Both the position numbers and the translations under genes were made by a program. A model generated the notes under the pieces. It searched no databases, had not been told where the DNA came from, and worked only from the letters and a program-made list of their open reading frames with translations. From the NCBI RefSeq assembly GCF_019655335.1, contig NZ_BPFD01000052.1, positions 1 through 33,145 on the forward strand: a DNA stretch of 33,145 nt, written 5' to 3'. Source of the DNA: Shewanella hafniensis (lineage in GTDB: Bacteria > Pseudomonadota > Gammaproteobacteria > Enterobacterales > Shewanellaceae). Shown here in pieces: positions 8,319 through 16,999 of this stretch (position 1 is its first letter; every line of letters begins with the position of its first letter).

Positions 8319-10310
8319 TTAACTCTTCACTAAAGTCTCATCTGCAGCTTGAAGTGGATCAGCGGTATTATCCTCAATAGCCACTTTAGCTTCAGCCTGT
8401 ACAAGCCTTAATTGTTCAGCCTCTTCATCCGCTTTTATCTTCGCTAAAGCGGCTTCTGCTGCGGCTTTCTCTTGGGCTTCCTGTGCTTCTCGCTCTGCAA
8501 TCGCTTGCTGTACTTTGGCTTCTTCTAAGGCTTCAATCGGTAGCAGGCTAATGAGCTCAATACCATTCGGGAATACAGTATCGTTGCCAGACACTACAAC
8601 GACCTTACCTTCCTTGGTTAAATAAACCAGTGGCATCGCCGTTTCACCGTAACGCTTACGGAAATGCTCAAAGCTGAAGTTCTCAGTTAAATTGGTCACT
8701 TTAAGCTGAGCGCCTCTCGCCATTAGGCTTGCTATCTTGGCATAGGACACGGCATCACCAAACAAACATAAACGCTGCTTATAACTTTCTGAGAGCTGGT
8801 GGCGCGCACTGCCGACTTCGGTATTATTTAAGCCAAAGACCTTCTTAGTGCCAAAGAAATCTTGAAAATGGAAACTCACTAAAGGGTTCAATTGTCGATA
8901 AGGCGAAATGATCAACACGCGGCCAATCCCAGTTAAATCCATATAGGTTTCAGCATGTTCCGATGCGGGATTACCAAAATACACTGGGATATTATCCATA
9001 CGTGCGAGGCGTATGTTATCCCAGTTATTATCAGCCAATAGCACTTTGATATCCTTGGCTTTTAAGATTTTAGCTAACTCACGGGAAAATTTAGAAGCAC
9101 CGAAAATCAATAGACCTTGGGCAGAATCGGCTTTGACACCGAGGAATCGTGCCCAACGTCCCGCGGTTAAACTTTGGATAACGACCGTGCCGATAATAAT
9201 TAAAAACACTAAGGGCACAATCGCATCAGCGCCCTGCACATTGTTGGCTTCTAACTTAATTGCAAACAATGACGATACCGCGGCAGCGACTATACCTCGC
9301 GGTGCAATCCAGCATAAAAACCACTTATCAGCCCTCGATAAAGAGGTGCCTATACCAGAAACCCAAATACTCAGTGGCCGTGCTAGCAACATAGTGACCG
9401 CTAAAACGCCCAGTCCACCCCAACCTAAGTCGAGCATGGCATTAGAATCTAATCGCGCCGCCAATAAAATAAACAGTGCCGAAATCAACAGTACGGTTAA
9501 GGTTTCTTTAAATTCGAGGATTTCAGCAATATCCACACCGCGCATATTGGCAAGCCAAATGCCCATAACGGTCACAGTCAGTAAACCCGACTCTTCCTGT
9601 AATAGGTTAGAGCCGACAAAGATACCCAGCATTAAGGTCAAGACTGCGGTATTGCGCAAATAATGTGGTAACAGGTTGCGTCTTAATATTTGCCCTGTGA
9701 GGTAACCTGCCGCAGCGCCGAGCCCTAATCCTAGCGAAAGCATAGAGCCTAATGCATAGAGCACATGTGTCGTGGGATCGCCTGAAACAGTTATGTATTC
9801 AAAAACTAATACCGCCAGCAATGCGCCTATGGGGTCGATAACTATGCCTTCCCAGCGCAAAATACTGGCAAGTTGGGATTTAGGGCGCACACTTCTAAGC
9901 ATAGGCACGATAACCGTCGGTCCCGTCACCACCACTAATGCGCCAAAGAGGAGTGCTATTTCCCAACTAAAATCGAGTAAATAAAAGGTGGCCGTGCTGA
10001 TACAAGCCCAAGTAATCACTGTTCCTATGGTCACAAGATGCGTCACCATACGACCATGATCTTTGATTTCTTTAAAGTTGAGGGTCAAAGCGCCCTCAAA
10101 CAAAATTACGGCAACGCCGAGAGAAATGATCGGAAAGAGTAAATTGCCAAATATCGCATCGGGATTGAGGAAACCAAGTCCGGGGCCGAGGGTGAGTCCA
10201 CAGAGCAGTAAGGGCAAAATTGCCGGTAAGCGTAGTTTCCAACCAAGCCATTGACAAAAAAGCGATAACACTCCAATCAGCGCTAACATACCCGTAATTT
10301 GTTCAACCAT
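8319..10310 (-). CDS. CPA1 (NhaP-type) cation:proton antiporter with RCK domain
   Basis: Inner-membrane antiporter of 663 residues. Residues 1-390 hold about 12 membrane segments with the CPA1 hallmarks GIVIDPIGA (Asp159) and APRGIVAAA (about 336-344). Residues 398-520 form a TrkA-N/RCK nucleotide-binding domain (LLIFGASKFSRELAKILK), which implies gating by a nucleotide or redox cofactor. The last 75 residues are an Ala/Glu-rich predicted coiled coil. The start is the ATG at 10308-10310, preceded by AAAGGA; a longer frame adds 9 residues without a ribosome site. The ion, Na+ or K+, cannot be decided from the sequence. Confidence 0.9.
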   Translation of the reverse strand: MVEQITGMLALIGVLSLFCQWLGWKLRLPAILPLLLCGLTLGPGLGFLNPDAIFGNLLFPIISLGVAVILFEGALTLNFKEIKDHGRMVTHLVTIGTVITWACISTATFYLLDFSWEIALLFGALVVVTGPTVIVPMLRSVRPKSQLASILRWEGIVIDPIGALLAVLVFEYITVSGDPTTHVLYALGSMLSLGLGLGAAAGYLTGQILRRNLLPHYLRNTAVLTLMLGIFVGSNLLQEESGLLTVTVMGIWLANMRGVDIAEILEFKETLTVLLISALFILLAARLDSNAMLDLGWGGLGVLAVTMLLARPLSIWVSGIGTSLSRADKWFLCWIAPRGIVAAAVSSLFAIKLEANNVQGADAIVPLVFLIIIGTVVIQSLTAGRWARFLGVKADSAQGLLIFGASKFSRELAKILKAKDIKVLLADNNWDNIRLARMDNIPVYFGNPASEHAETYMDLTGIGRVLIISPYRQLNPLVSFHFQDFFGTKKVFGLNNTEVGSARHQLSESYKQRLCLFGDAVSYAKIASLMARGAQLKVTNLTENFSFEHFRKRYGETAMPLVYLTKEGKVVVVSGNDTVFPNGIELISLLPIEALEEAKVQQAIAEREAQEAQEKAAAEAALAKIKADEEAEQLRLVQAEAKVAIEDNTADPLQAADETLVKS

Positions 10311-10545
10311 AAAAAATCCTTTAGGTGAGGAAAACAATGAGCTCGCATTATCTTGAATGAAATAGATGACATGAGCATGATAAAGGCTCGGGAATTATCT
10401 ATTTCGCTTAACAATAGCAGCAAATGCATAAACGCTATAAAGTTTATCGAAGACTGCATGACCTAAGTGAAACCAAGGCGCAACAGCGATGGACTGCAAG
10501 CTGCAGCGATTTTATGCTGCAATTATTTGATGGAAAAGATAGAAA

Positions 10546-10579
10546 TAAAAAGGCCTTACATTGCTGTAAGGCCTTTTTA
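10546..10579 (-). terminator. Terminator of the lost tRNA transcript
   Basis: Fourteen-base perfect stem AAAAAGGCCTTACA/TGTAAGGCCTTTTT with a 4-base loop. On the minus strand it comes 6 bases after the CCA end of the tRNA-Asp fragment, so it is most likely the original tRNA terminator. Confidence 0.85.
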
Positions 10580-10585
10580 TTAATT

Positions 10586-10634
10586 TGGCGGAGCGGACGG
10601 GACTCGAACCCGCGACCCCCGGCGTGACAGGCCG
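10586..10634 (-). other. 3' fragment of tRNA-Asp (GTC), probable attachment site
   Basis: On the minus strand these 49 bases match the 3' part of bacterial tRNA-Asp: anticodon loop with GTC, variable loop, T arm with GGTTCGAGTCCC, acceptor strand and encoded CCA. The match stops abruptly inside the 5' side of the anticodon stem, so the D arm and 5' acceptor strand are missing and this is not a working tRNA. A 3' tRNA fragment of this size is typical of the duplicated attachment core left by a tRNA-targeting integrase. From the orientation, the intact tRNA should lie at higher coordinates, across the inserted DNA. No second copy is seen in the window. Confidence 0.75.
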
Positions 10635-10879
10635 TGCAGATATGGATTTTAACGCGTTACCTATTTTACCTAAATTGCTGTCAATTGATTTAATTAGCAT
10701 TATTCGCATGACCGTCGGACAGTACATTAACGACAATTAACGACAACGTGGTGGTCACGGTCACGAAAACCTGTCTTTTCACTGATCAATATTTGATCTA
10801 TTTTTGTGACTAAAAATAGTGAACACTTCATATTTAAAGCAAATATGGGCTTTGTTTCCAAAATCGGTTGAACTAATTT

Positions 10880-10905
10880 TGATGCCGATGATCAGATCGG
10901 CATCA
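10880..10905. repeat. Perfect hairpin before the transposase remnant
   Basis: Ten-base perfect stem TGATGCCGAT/ATCGGCATCA with a 6-base loop, 22 bases before the first transposase codon. The rest of 10635-10927 shows no gene: it runs from the tRNA junction to the insertion-sequence remnant. Confidence 0.6.
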
Positions 10906-10927
10906 TTAACAGACCAACCAAACTACT

Positions 10928-11380
10928 GTGCCTAAACCCTTCTACCAAACGACCAACTGGAAACAATACAACCAAGCTTTATCAACAGTGGTTCACTTTC
11001 CTTTTGGATTGATGAAGAAGCCATCGCTAACTGGCAAGCTAAAGAAGAACAAGGCAAGAAAGGTCGTCCACGATTGTTTAGTGATTTGTCCATCACCACC
11101 GTGCTCATTTAAGCGTATTTTCGCCATATCACTACGCGCGTTACAAGGCTTTATTAATTCAGTATTTCATCTGGCTAAGGTGCCACTTTCTTGCCCGCAT
11201 TACACTTGTATTAGCAAACGCGCAAAGACAGTCGAAATTGCCCTCAAAACTAAAACGCGTAGCACCATTGATCACTTAGCGATTGATGCTACAGGACTTA
11301 AAGTCTATGGCGAAGGTGAATGGAAAGTGAAGAAGCATGGTAAGACAGCAAACGCCGTTGATTCACTCTTGTCGTGGTGA
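10928..11380 (+). pseudogene. IS5-family transposase remnant
   Basis: Recognisable IS5-type DDE transposase with two frameshifts and a missing 3' end. The first 19 codons (PKPFYQTTNWKQYNQAL) are in frame. The next section reads correctly only in another frame (INSGSLSFWIDEEAIANW and GKKGRPRLFSDLSITT), then the original frame resumes with LRALQGFINSVFHLA and HLAIDATGLKVYGEGEWKVK. The first catalytic Asp lies in the AIDATG block; the second Asp and the Glu are gone. The start codon is GTG. No terminal inverted repeats or target duplication could be found. Confidence 0.85.
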
Positions 11381-11413
11381 ACAACGCTTCATACGACCTC
11401 AGGTCGCACAGAC

Positions 11414-11451
11414 AAAACCAAGTTAAAGCGAATGCTATAACTTGGTTTTTT
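11414..11451 (+). terminator. Terminator-like hairpin after the IS remnant
   Basis: Twelve-base perfect stem AAAACCAAGTTA/TAACTTGGTTTT followed by T residues. It may work in both directions and would also close the usp transcript coming from the right. Confidence 0.7.
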
Positions 11452-11509
11452 AGATTAGAAAAAATAAGCTTAAATTTATACTGCCAACTTAGCTAAGTAG
11501 CAACCTCAC

Positions 11510-12364
11510 TTAGCGAAGTAATAACAATGGGATATGACTTTTACTGATCATCCTTGTGGTGTTACTGCCGACAAAAAACTCCCTAATCCGCGAATGACCA
11601 TATGCTCCCATCACCATAAGACCGATGTGATGCTCAAGTTGATATGACCCCAAAGCCGTTTGTACTTCTCCCTGACAAAAGGCGGTAACCACATTGAAAT
11701 CCGCCGCAATCAGAGATTCGGCCACCAACGCCAGTTCAGCGGTCGCCAGCGATTGATCATCAGACACCATCACTAAATGACATTCGAGCCCTTTTAAAAG
11801 TGGACTCGTTAGCACTTGATTAAGGGCTTTTTTCGCAGTAATGCTGCCATCATAGGCGATCATAAATCGAGTCGGTGCAGTAAACTCGTCCATCACCACT
11901 AAAATAGGCTGCTTAAGCGTGCGAATGACATTTTCTAAATGGCTGCCAATGGCCTGCGCTTGATCTTGATGCTGCTCACCTTGACGCCCCATCACTATAA
12001 GTCTGGTACGGGGTTCTTGCTCTAGCAGGGTTTCGACTAAATCGCCATGACGTTGTAAGGTTTCAACAACTACGTTAGGTTGGCTCTGCCCCACTCGGTT
12101 TTTTGCATCTTGCAGCATATACTTACCCTGCTCGAGTGCGAGTTTACCTCGGCGCGCTTCGAGTTCAACCATTTCATTAAGTAAGTGCTCCCGCGTACCT
12201 AAGCCGATATTTCCTGATAGATTTGACTCTGTTGGATAAGCAGACTTATCCAACACATGCAATAATGTCACTGGCGCATCAAGTTGATTTGCAGCCCAGC
12301 TACTAGCATCACATACCGCGAGTGTCGCTTTTGAACCGTCAATACAGGCAATCACATTTGTCAT
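11510..12364 (-). CDS. Universal stress protein, tandem Usp domains
   Basis: Cytoplasmic protein of 284 residues made of two Usp domains (about 1-145 and 150-284). The second has the ATP-binding pattern G-x2-G-x9-G-S (GAYGHSRIREFFVGSNT). The first has a VMGRQGEQHQ stretch at the matching place, with a weaker second half. AAGGA lies 9 bases before the ATG. It follows the sulP gene by 33 bases on the same strand, so the two are probably co-transcribed; SulP transporters are often paired with Usp proteins. The exact role is unknown. Confidence 0.88.
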   Translation of the reverse strand: MTNVIACIDGSKATLAVCDASSWAANQLDAPVTLLHVLDKSAYPTESNLSGNIGLGTREHLLNEMVELEARRGKLALEQGKYMLQDAKNRVGQSQPNVVVETLQRHGDLVETLLEQEPRTRLIVMGRQGEQHQDQAQAIGSHLENVIRTLKQPILVVMDEFTAPTRFMIAYDGSITAKKALNQVLTSPLLKGLECHLVMVSDDQSLATAELALVAESLIAADFNVVTAFCQGEVQTALGSYQLEHHIGLMVMGAYGHSRIREFFVGSNTTRMISKSHIPLLLLR

Positions 12365-12397
12365 CGTTATTTTCCTTATTACTGTGTTGCTAGAGAA

Positions 12398-13888
12398 TTA
12401 GTGACCAGACATCATTTTTTCGATTTCTTCTGGCTTATCGTGCACCCCAAATTTATCGACTATGGTGGCACTGGCTTCGTTAAGGCCTATCAATTCAACT
12501 TCAGTCCCCTCGCGACGGAATTTAATCACCACCTTATCCAGCGCTGATACCGCGGTGATATCCCAAAAATGCGCTTGAGATAGATCGATAGTCACCTTAT
12601 CAACCACTTCCCTAAAATCGAATGAATTACTGAACTTATCTGCCGAAGCAAAAAAGACTTGCCCAATAACCTGATAATGACGACCAGTGTCGCTAGAGGT
12701 CGTTGCACTCTTAACCACCATAAGACGGCCCACTTTATTAGCAAAGAACAGGGACGCGAGTAATACCCCCACAAATACCCCCATGGCTAAGTTATGGGTA
12801 GCGACCACGACCACAACTGTGGCGACCATCACAAGGTTAGTTGACATTGGATGATGCTTGAGATTACGAATGGAATCCCAAGAGAAAGTACCGATAGATA
12901 CCATGATCATCACGGCAACCAGTGCCGCCATAGGGATGAGCTTTAACCACTCGCCGAGGAATACAATCAATATGAGTAGAAATACTCCCGCAGAAAATGT
13001 CGATAACCGTCCGCGACCACCCGATTTAACGTTGATGATAGACTGACCAATCATGGCACAACCCGCCATACCGCCCATTAAGCCCGCACCAATATTGGCA
13101 ATACCTTGGCCCTTACACTCGCGGTTTTTATCGCTTTGGGTATCGGTTAAGTCATCAACTATGGTGGCGGTCATCATAGATTCTAGCAAACCCACCACGG
13201 CAAGACCGACCGAGTATGGGAAGATGATCATCAGAGTTTCAAGGGTCAATGGCACTTCAGGCCAGAGGAAAATAGGTAAAGTATCAGGCAGTTGTCCCAT
13301 GTCGCCGACAGTACGAATATCTAACCCCATATAAACCGCAAAAAGCGTTAATCCGACAATACACACGAGAGGCGAAGGTACGGATTTACCAATCACAGGG
13401 ATGAGTGGGAACAGGTAAATGATACCGAGGCCTGCTGCCGTCATCGCATATACGTGCCAAGTCACATTAGTCAGTTCAGGTAACTGGGCCATAAAGATCA
13501 GAATCGCCAGCGCATTCACAAAGCCAGTCACCACAGAGCGGGAGACGAAACGCATCAAACTACCGAGTTTTAAGTACCCCGCAGCAATTTGCAGTACACC
13601 AGTTAATAGGGTTGCCGCGAGTAGATACTCGAGGCCATGTTCCTTCACTAAAGTCACCATCAACAACGCCATAGCGCCTGTTGCGGCAGAGATCATGCCG
13701 GGACGTCCCCCCGTAAACGCGATGACCACAGCGATACAGAATGAAGCATACAAGCCGACCTTAGGATCGACGCCTGCAATGATAGAAAAGGCAATCGCCT
13801 CAGGGATTAACGCCAGTGCTACTACAATACCGGCTAACAGATCTCCGCGTATGTTGGAGAACCACTCTTTTTTCATGGTTTGTATCAT
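12398..13888 (-). CDS. SulP family anion transporter with STAS domain
   Basis: Inner-membrane anion transporter of about 496 residues. The N-terminus has the SulP signature region (DLLAGIVVALALIPEAIAFSIIAGVDPKVGLYAS), followed by about 12 membrane segments. The last 90 residues form a STAS domain (KVTIDLSQAHFWDITAVSALDKVV). The substrate could be sulfate, bicarbonate or another anion; bicarbonate transporters of the BicA/SulP group share this layout. The ATG at 13886-13888 has GAGTGAG just upstream; a GTG at 13897 would add three residues. It is first in a likely two-gene operon with usp. Confidence 0.9.
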   Translation of the reverse strand: MIQTMKKEWFSNIRGDLLAGIVVALALIPEAIAFSIIAGVDPKVGLYASFCIAVVIAFTGGRPGMISAATGAMALLMVTLVKEHGLEYLLAATLLTGVLQIAAGYLKLGSLMRFVSRSVVTGFVNALAILIFMAQLPELTNVTWHVYAMTAAGLGIIYLFPLIPVIGKSVPSPLVCIVGLTLFAVYMGLDIRTVGDMGQLPDTLPIFLWPEVPLTLETLMIIFPYSVGLAVVGLLESMMTATIVDDLTDTQSDKNRECKGQGIANIGAGLMGGMAGCAMIGQSIINVKSGGRGRLSTFSAGVFLLILIVFLGEWLKLIPMAALVAVMIMVSIGTFSWDSIRNLKHHPMSTNLVMVATVVVVVATHNLAMGVFVGVLLASLFFANKVGRLMVVKSATTSSDTGRHYQVIGQVFFASADKFSNSFDFREVVDKVTIDLSQAHFWDITAVSALDKVVIKFRREGTEVELIGLNEASATIVDKFGVHDKPEEIEKMMSGH

Positions 13889-14283
13889 GTTACTCACTCT
13901 GATTGAAATTTAATCATATCTCCCAATAGCCAATGTCAACGCTTGACAGAAATGTCAGTGCATCGCTAATGCGGTTTTTATACGTCAAGGTGACGAAATG
14001 CAATTGAGATTATGGGGTACAACAAAACAACTACCGAGATGGTAGCCACTAAGGACGGATCATAACGATCCAAGAAGGAAGGGTTGAACTAATGCGGCTT
14101 AATGCTCATTACCGAAAATAACCTCGCTTATATGAGCCAACTCAAAGTTGACTGTATTGAAAATAGTTGCGCTATTTGGAATCGCGACATGTATGAAACA
14201 GGGAGTATAAAGAATTGTTTGCTCAAAATCAAAATGCTGGAACAAAAGAGCACTCCCATTAGGGGAGCGCCTCTCCATATCAA
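13889..14283. other. Intergenic region without a supported gene
   Basis: This 395-base stretch holds the sulP promoter side, a terminator at its right end (14241-14270) and two small inverted repeats: TGACA-GAAA-TGTCA at 13944-13957, placed like an operator 56 bases before sulP, and GGATC-ATAAC-GATCC at 14057-14071. A 61-codon frame at 14102-14287 runs through the terminator and has no ribosome site, so I do not call it. It marks the border between the sulP-usp pair and the arsenic genes. Confidence 0.6.
14241..14270 (-). terminator. Terminator closing the left arsenic gene run
   Basis: Stem GCGCTCCC/GGGAGTGC (one wobble pair) with a 5-base loop, followed on the minus strand by TCTTTT. It starts 14 bases past the stop of the small exported protein. 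Confidence 0.8.
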
Positions 14284-14559
14284 TTAATTAGATTTTAATT
14301 TGATGAGATACTCATCTAAGGTTTCTTTGTCAGCTGATTTAACCGTCATGCCCTTAGGACCAACACCAATCACAGTGAATTGCTTTGCTGGCTCGCCATG
14401 TTGCTTAAACTCTGTTAACTCAGCCGAATTATCTTTAAACACCCATAGACGACCATCTTCTACTTCAGTGACAAAACCTGGTAAATCGAACTCGCTAGCG
14501 TGAGCAACACAAGCAAATAATCCTAAACCAAGCAGTGACATTAGTGCTGTTTTTTTCAT
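14284..14559 (-). CDS. Small exported protein of unknown function under an ArsR-type box
   Basis: A 91-residue protein that I do not recognise. It has a clear signal peptide (MKKTALMSLLGLGLFACVAHA, cut before SEFDLPGF) and a short mature part of about 70 residues without Cys, rich in beta-prone stretches (GRLWVFKDN; QFTVIGVGPKGMTV). The start is the ATG at 14557-14559 with GAGGA about 8 bases upstream; 11 more residues could be read from 14592. It follows arsJ by 130 bases on the same strand. That gap holds an ATATG-N6-CGTAT box like those before arsC and arsD, so it is probably arsenic-induced. A periplasmic helper role is a guess. Confidence 0.75.
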   Translation of the reverse strand: MKKTALMSLLGLGLFACVAHASEFDLPGFVTEVEDGRLWVFKDNSAELTEFKQHGEPAKQFTVIGVGPKGMTVKSADKETLDEYLIKLKSN

Positions 14560-14640
14560 ATTGATATCCTCATTTGGAGACATAGGTGTCATTTAACTGT
14601 CTTTATGTAACACCGCTAGAATACATATGAAATATGACAT

Positions 14641-14656
14641 ATATGTTAATTCGTAT
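14641..14656. promoter_or_regulatory. ArsR-type box before the small exported protein
   Basis: ATATGTTAATTCGTAT, the ATATG-N6-CRTAT palindrome shared with 19371, 20221 and 27030. A partial second copy (ATATGAAATATGACAT) overlaps it on the left. Confidence 0.6.
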
Positions 14657-14688
14657 ATTTTTTTGACATTTTTTCGCGTTTTATGTCT

Positions 14689-15927
14689 TTATATCGCTCT
14701 ATGTCTTGGAAGCATAATTGAGATAAGCGCCGCTAACGCAATAAATGCCGCCGATATCCACAGACATGCCGCCATGCCATACACTTGATACACCCAGCCA
14801 GACAACACAGTTCCGATCAAGCGTCCCATCGCATTAGCCATGTAGTAAAAACCCACATCTAACGATACGCCATCTTCATCCGCATAACTGACGATAAGAT
14901 AGCTGTGTAATGAAGAGTTGATCGCGAATAAGGCGCCAAACAGCATCAATCCCCAAATCAGTATATTCGCGGCATGGAAGTCATAACTTATCGCCAGCGC
15001 AATGCCTGCCGGCACTATGCTCAATATCGCTGCCCAACCTAAGGCGCTACGTCCATCGGGCACCTGGTTTTGGCTCGCCGACTTTGTCCCCGTCAAGCGA
15101 GGTGCGAAGCCTTGCACTATGCCATAGCCTATTACCCAGAGTGCGAGAAAACCGCCGACATACCAATGATCCCAACCAAAGGTTGAGGCCAAATAAACGG
15201 GTAAAGCCACCACAAACCACACATCCCGCGCACCAAACAAAAACATGCGTGCGGCAGAAAGCGTGTTTACCGCCGGACTCTTAGAGAAAATTTCCGTGAA
15301 CTTAGGTTTGTTTTTGGCTTTACCTAAATCGCGCTGCAAACTTAACAGACTGAAAATCCACACCAGTAATAGGCCAATCGCCATGCCTAACACGGCCTGT
15401 TGGAATCCAAACAGGGTCAGCAAGGCGCCGCCCAAGAAGAAGCCCGCGCCCTTTAGCGCATTTTTGGAGCCAGTGAGCATGGCAACCCACTTATACAGCT
15501 CACCCTCTGCATCCTTAGGCACTAACAACTTAATACTGCTTTTTGCACTCATTTTATTGAGATCTTTAGCGATACCCGACAAGGCCTGCGCCGCCATCAC
15601 CCATGCAACCGTGAGCATACCGCTAGGCACAAGCAACATGCTAAGGGCGACAATCTGCATAAATAGGCCCACATTCATGGTCTTATTTAAGCCTAAACGC
15701 GCCCCGAGCCAGCCGCCGACTAAGTTAGTTACCACCCCAAAGATTTCATAGAAGAGGAATAGCATGGCAATTTGCAGCGGGCTATAACCTAATCCATGGA
15801 AATGGAGCACCACTAACATACGTAATGCGCCATCGGTGAGCGTGAATGCCCAATAGTTGCCTGTGACTACCAAATACTGGCGGATCTCGGGTGATATGTT
15901 GGAAAACAACCCTGTCAGCTTAGCCAT
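14689..15927 (-). CDS. arsJ: ArsJ, organoarsenical (1-arseno-3-phosphoglycerate) efflux permease
   Basis: Major-facilitator permease of 412 residues with about 12 membrane segments. The N-terminal region (RQYLVVTGNYWAFTLTDGALRMLV) and IAKDLNKMSAKSSIK block are the recognisable ArsJ features. ArsJ exports 1-arseno-3-phosphoglycerate, the unstable product made when GAPDH uses arsenate instead of phosphate, so arsenate is cleared without reduction. The arsenic-linked GAPDH gene ends 5 bases upstream, which matches the known gap-arsJ pair and implies translational coupling. It is near the end of the minus-strand arsenic run. Confidence 0.93.
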   Translation of the reverse strand: MAKLTGLFSNISPEIRQYLVVTGNYWAFTLTDGALRMLVVLHFHGLGYSPLQIAMLFLFYEIFGVVTNLVGGWLGARLGLNKTMNVGLFMQIVALSMLLVPSGMLTVAWVMAAQALSGIAKDLNKMSAKSSIKLLVPKDAEGELYKWVAMLTGSKNALKGAGFFLGGALLTLFGFQQAVLGMAIGLLLVWIFSLLSLQRDLGKAKNKPKFTEIFSKSPAVNTLSAARMFLFGARDVWFVVALPVYLASTFGWDHWYVGGFLALWVIGYGIVQGFAPRLTGTKSASQNQVPDGRSALGWAAILSIVPAGIALAISYDFHAANILIWGLMLFGALFAINSSLHSYLIVSYADEDGVSLDVGFYYMANAMGRLIGTVLSGWVYQVYGMAACLWISAAFIALAALISIMLPRHRAI

Positions 15928-15932
15928 AAAGC

Positions 15933-16943
15933 TTATGCCTTATCCATCAGACCGACCATGCGGGCCAGTTCGACAGTACGATTAGCATAACCCCACTCGT
16001 TGTCATACCAAGCGTAGAGTTTGACCTGAGTGCCATTGATAATCATGGTCGATAGCGCATCGATAATGCTCGAACGCGGATCGGTTTTATAATCGACCGA
16101 GACTAATGGACGTTCCTCATAACCTAAAATGCCTTTTAGCGGTCCGTCTGCCGCTTCTTTTAACAGGCGATTGACCTCAGCTTCGGTCGTTTTGCGACTC
16201 ACCTCGAACACGCAATCGGTTAATGAGGCATTCGCTAATGGCACCCGCACGGCATGGCCGTTGAGCTTACCTTTGAGTTCAGGGAAAATATGAGTAATTG
16301 CCGTCGCTGAGCCTGTTGTCGTAGGGATAAGGCTTAAACCACAGGCCCGCGCACGGCGGAGATCTTTATGCGGCGCATCTAAAATCGTTTGAGTGTTGGT
16401 AATATCATGAATGGTTGTCATGGAACCATGCACTATACCGAGGTTTTCGTGGATCACTTTGACGATTGGCGCCAAACAGTTAGTGGTACAGGAGGCCGCA
16501 GTCACAATCGGATGAATGGCTTTGTCATAGAGTTGATGATTCACCCCCATGACAACGTTTAACACGCCCTCTTCTTTAACGGGCGCTGTGACCACAACGC
16601 GTTTAACGCCTTGATCTAAATAAGCTTGCAGCACTTCTTTGGTTTTCATCTTACCCGAAGCTTCAATCACCACATCACAACCGGACCAATCGGTTTCCCC
16701 GATGGTTTTATTGCGAGTACAGCTAATACGCTTACCATCGATAATGATGTCATTACCCTCGGCATTAGCCTCGTACTGCCAGCGACCATGCACAGAGTCG
16801 AATGTGAGCAAATGGGCTAAGGTCGCCGCATCCCCTGCGGGATCATTAATCTGCACAAACTCAACCTCTTCCCAGCCCCAAGCAGCGCGTAATGCTAAAC
16901 GTCCCATACGGCCAAAGCCATTTATCCCGATTTTGATTGTCAT
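15933..16943 (-). CDS. Arsenic-island glyceraldehyde-3-phosphate dehydrogenase
   Basis: GAPDH of 336 residues. The NAD-binding start is GINGFGRMGRLALRAA, the catalytic Cys152 lies in ASCTTNCLAP, and His179 lies in TIHDITN. Paired with ArsJ it forms 1-arseno-3-phosphoglycerate from glyceraldehyde-3-phosphate and arsenate. The ATG at 16941-16943 has AAGGA 9 bases upstream; a GTG at 16958 would add 5 residues. The adjacent arsJ shows that this is the arsenic-resistance paralogue and not the main glycolytic enzyme. It lies 56 bases downstream of the phosphatase-like gene, in the same run. Confidence 0.93.
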   Translation of the reverse strand: MTIKIGINGFGRMGRLALRAAWGWEEVEFVQINDPAGDAATLAHLLTFDSVHGRWQYEANAEGNDIIIDGKRISCTRNKTIGETDWSGCDVVIEASGKMKTKEVLQAYLDQGVKRVVVTAPVKEEGVLNVVMGVNHQLYDKAIHPIVTAASCTTNCLAPIVKVIHENLGIVHGSMTTIHDITNTQTILDAPHKDLRRARACGLSLIPTTTGSATAITHIFPELKGKLNGHAVRVPLANASLTDCVFEVSRKTTEAEVNRLLKEAADGPLKGILGYEERPLVSVDYKTDPRSSIIDALSTMIINGTQVKLYAWYDNEWGYANRTVELARMVGLMDKA

Positions 16944-16999
16944 ACCTGCATCCTTCACACTCAGTTTTATATTAGGTGTTTTATATTATTTGTTTAAGA

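Noticed and set aside
10424..10736. Two short frames on opposite strands ending in GRDSNPRPPA or containing PVTPGVAGSSPV
   Set aside because: These are the well-known false translations of a tRNA 3' end and its antisense; the tRNA-Asp fragment explains them.
14102..14287. 61-codon frame between sulP and the small exported protein
   Set aside because: It runs through the terminator hairpin at 14241-14270 and has no ribosome site or similarity.
15933..16943. Reading the GAPDH as the main glycolytic enzyme
   Set aside because: It is 5 bases from arsJ and inside the arsenic run, so the arsenic-specific role is far more likely.
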